Part shown: one piece after another, positions 63,626-64,000 of the stretch
How the letters are laid out: each line of letters begins with the position of its first letter
Numbering within the stretch: the first letter of the stretch is position 1
Origin: Micromonospora_G sp044458865
GTDB lineage: Bacteria; Actinomycetota; Actinomycetes; Mycobacteriales; Micromonosporaceae
Direction of reading: 5' to 3'
Assembly (NCBI RefSeq): GCF_044458865.1
Contig: NZ_JBITIH010000002.1
Coordinates: 1-64,000 of the forward strand
Length of the DNA stretch: 64,000 nt
Translations under genes and position numbers: made by a program
The notes under the pieces: model-generated
The model's input: the letters and a program-made list of their open reading frames with translations, nothing else
Database searches by the model: none
What the model was told of the DNA's origin: nothing

Positions 63626-63949
63626 CGGGTTCCTCAGGGGCCGGGAATCCCAGTCTGCTGGCCGACTCACCCAAGCGGGCAGGAGTGCCGCGTTAACGAC
63701 ATTTGGCTTGACAATTCTTTCATCATCATCGATCCTTGCGGACCTCGTAATCCCTGCTCAGACCGCCGGTTGAGCCCTCGCGACGATGACTGACGGTTAA
63801 CGCCGCGGCCGGTCGGGTACCCGCCCGCGTACGACGTTGCGTGATCTCGACAACCGATCGCGACAAACGACTCCAGCTCGCGCCGGCTGTGGTTAGGCTT
63901 CCCTTAGTGCTAACGTGGCGACCGGTACGGTGACCGAAGGGCGGGTGCG
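63626..63949. other. Divergent region between the HTH-deformylase gene and the edge gene
   Basis: 324 bases without a gene. TTAGGCTTCCCTTAG (63892-63906) is a weak dyad with some likeness to DtxR/IdeR iron boxes (TTAGGTTAG...CCTAA), but the match is poor. TTGACA occurs at 63707-63712 on the plus strand without a matching -10. Confidence 0.3.
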
Positions 63950-64000
63950 GTGACAGCGATGAAACGACGGCCAAGCCGGCCGCTCGCCCTCGTTGACCTG
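63950..64000 (+). CDS. Start of a gene cut by the window end
   Basis: An open frame begins GTG (63950) or ATG (63959) with GAAGGGCGGG upstream and reads MKRRPSRPLALVDL to the window edge. The basic start could be the n-region of a signal peptide or membrane protein. Too short to identify. Confidence 0.4.
   Translation, partial: MTAMKRRPSRPLALVDL

Noticed and set aside
63892..63906. Iron box (DtxR/IdeR site)
   Set aside because: Only about half of the 19-bp consensus positions match by eye, so it is not listed as a regulatory site.

Overview
The window is high-GC actinobacterial DNA, most likely Micromonosporaceae. The signs are its codon use, frequent GTG starts and leaderless starts, the Micromonospora-like rRNA leader at the left edge, and the protein families present (SCO4848 family, CE1758/CE1759 pair, DUF6282, a second Rho, a T. 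foetus-type IMP dehydrogenase). It begins just upstream of a 16S rRNA gene that lies off the left edge on the minus strand. A scaffold gap (10 N in long C/G runs) sits near 61.97 kb.

Layout. 0-8.4 kb: rRNA leader, a small membrane protein, an LPXTG protein, a dTDP-glucose 4,6-dehydratase, a copper operon (copZ, secreted HVHP protein, copA) behind a CsoR-type operator, and a prolyl oligopeptidase. 8.5-20.7 kb: an orphan polyketide cyclase/FAD monooxygenase pair beside a Bcr/CflA exporter, a flavin oxidoreductase/FMN reductase pair, a divergent EamA/LysR pair, a DUF6282 protein, a second Rho and a D-cysteine desulfhydrase-like enzyme. 19.6-24.1 kb: a run of HupE/UreJ protein, secreted metallophosphatase with a WxL-like C-terminus, and DUF916 cell-wall protein. 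24.2-27.4 kb: two lipoproteins and a GH11-CBM2 xylanase.

27.4-39.7 kb is the most interesting chromosomal part. A tight plus-strand operon encodes a fused CoA-transferase, a ketosynthase, a KAS III, an acyl carrier protein, a second ketosynthase, a LnmK-type acyltransferase/decarboxylase and an ACAD10/11-type kinase. Minus-strand genes for an acyl-CoA dehydrogenase and an SDR (broken by one missing base) flank it, and an additional IMP dehydrogenase of the Tritrichomonas type lies beside it. I read this as an undescribed small polyketide or fatty-acyl pathway primed by propionyl-ACP. The IMP dehydrogenase is a speculative self-resistance gene.

40.49-58.10 kb is a decayed genomic island in the 3' end of tRNA-Arg(ACG). 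The intact tRNA and a 3' fragment of the integrase are at the right end, and the displaced tRNA 3' end with its terminator is at the left end. The island holds transposase remnants, two paralogous small secreted four-cysteine proteins flanking another secreted protein, an ABC transporter, a NucS-like nuclease, a helicase/PLD fragment, an intact IS630 element, a DUF4365-NTPase-TPR defence-like protein with an in-frame stop, a MITE-like element, and a type II-short CBASS remnant (CD-NTase C-terminus plus E2-like protein) cut by an IS256-family element.

58.1-64 kb returns to core genome: tRNA-Arg, tRNA-Ser, an EcsC-like protein, a CPBP protease, a flavohemoglobin, the scaffold gap, an HTH-peptide deformylase fusion, and the start of a gene cut by the window end.
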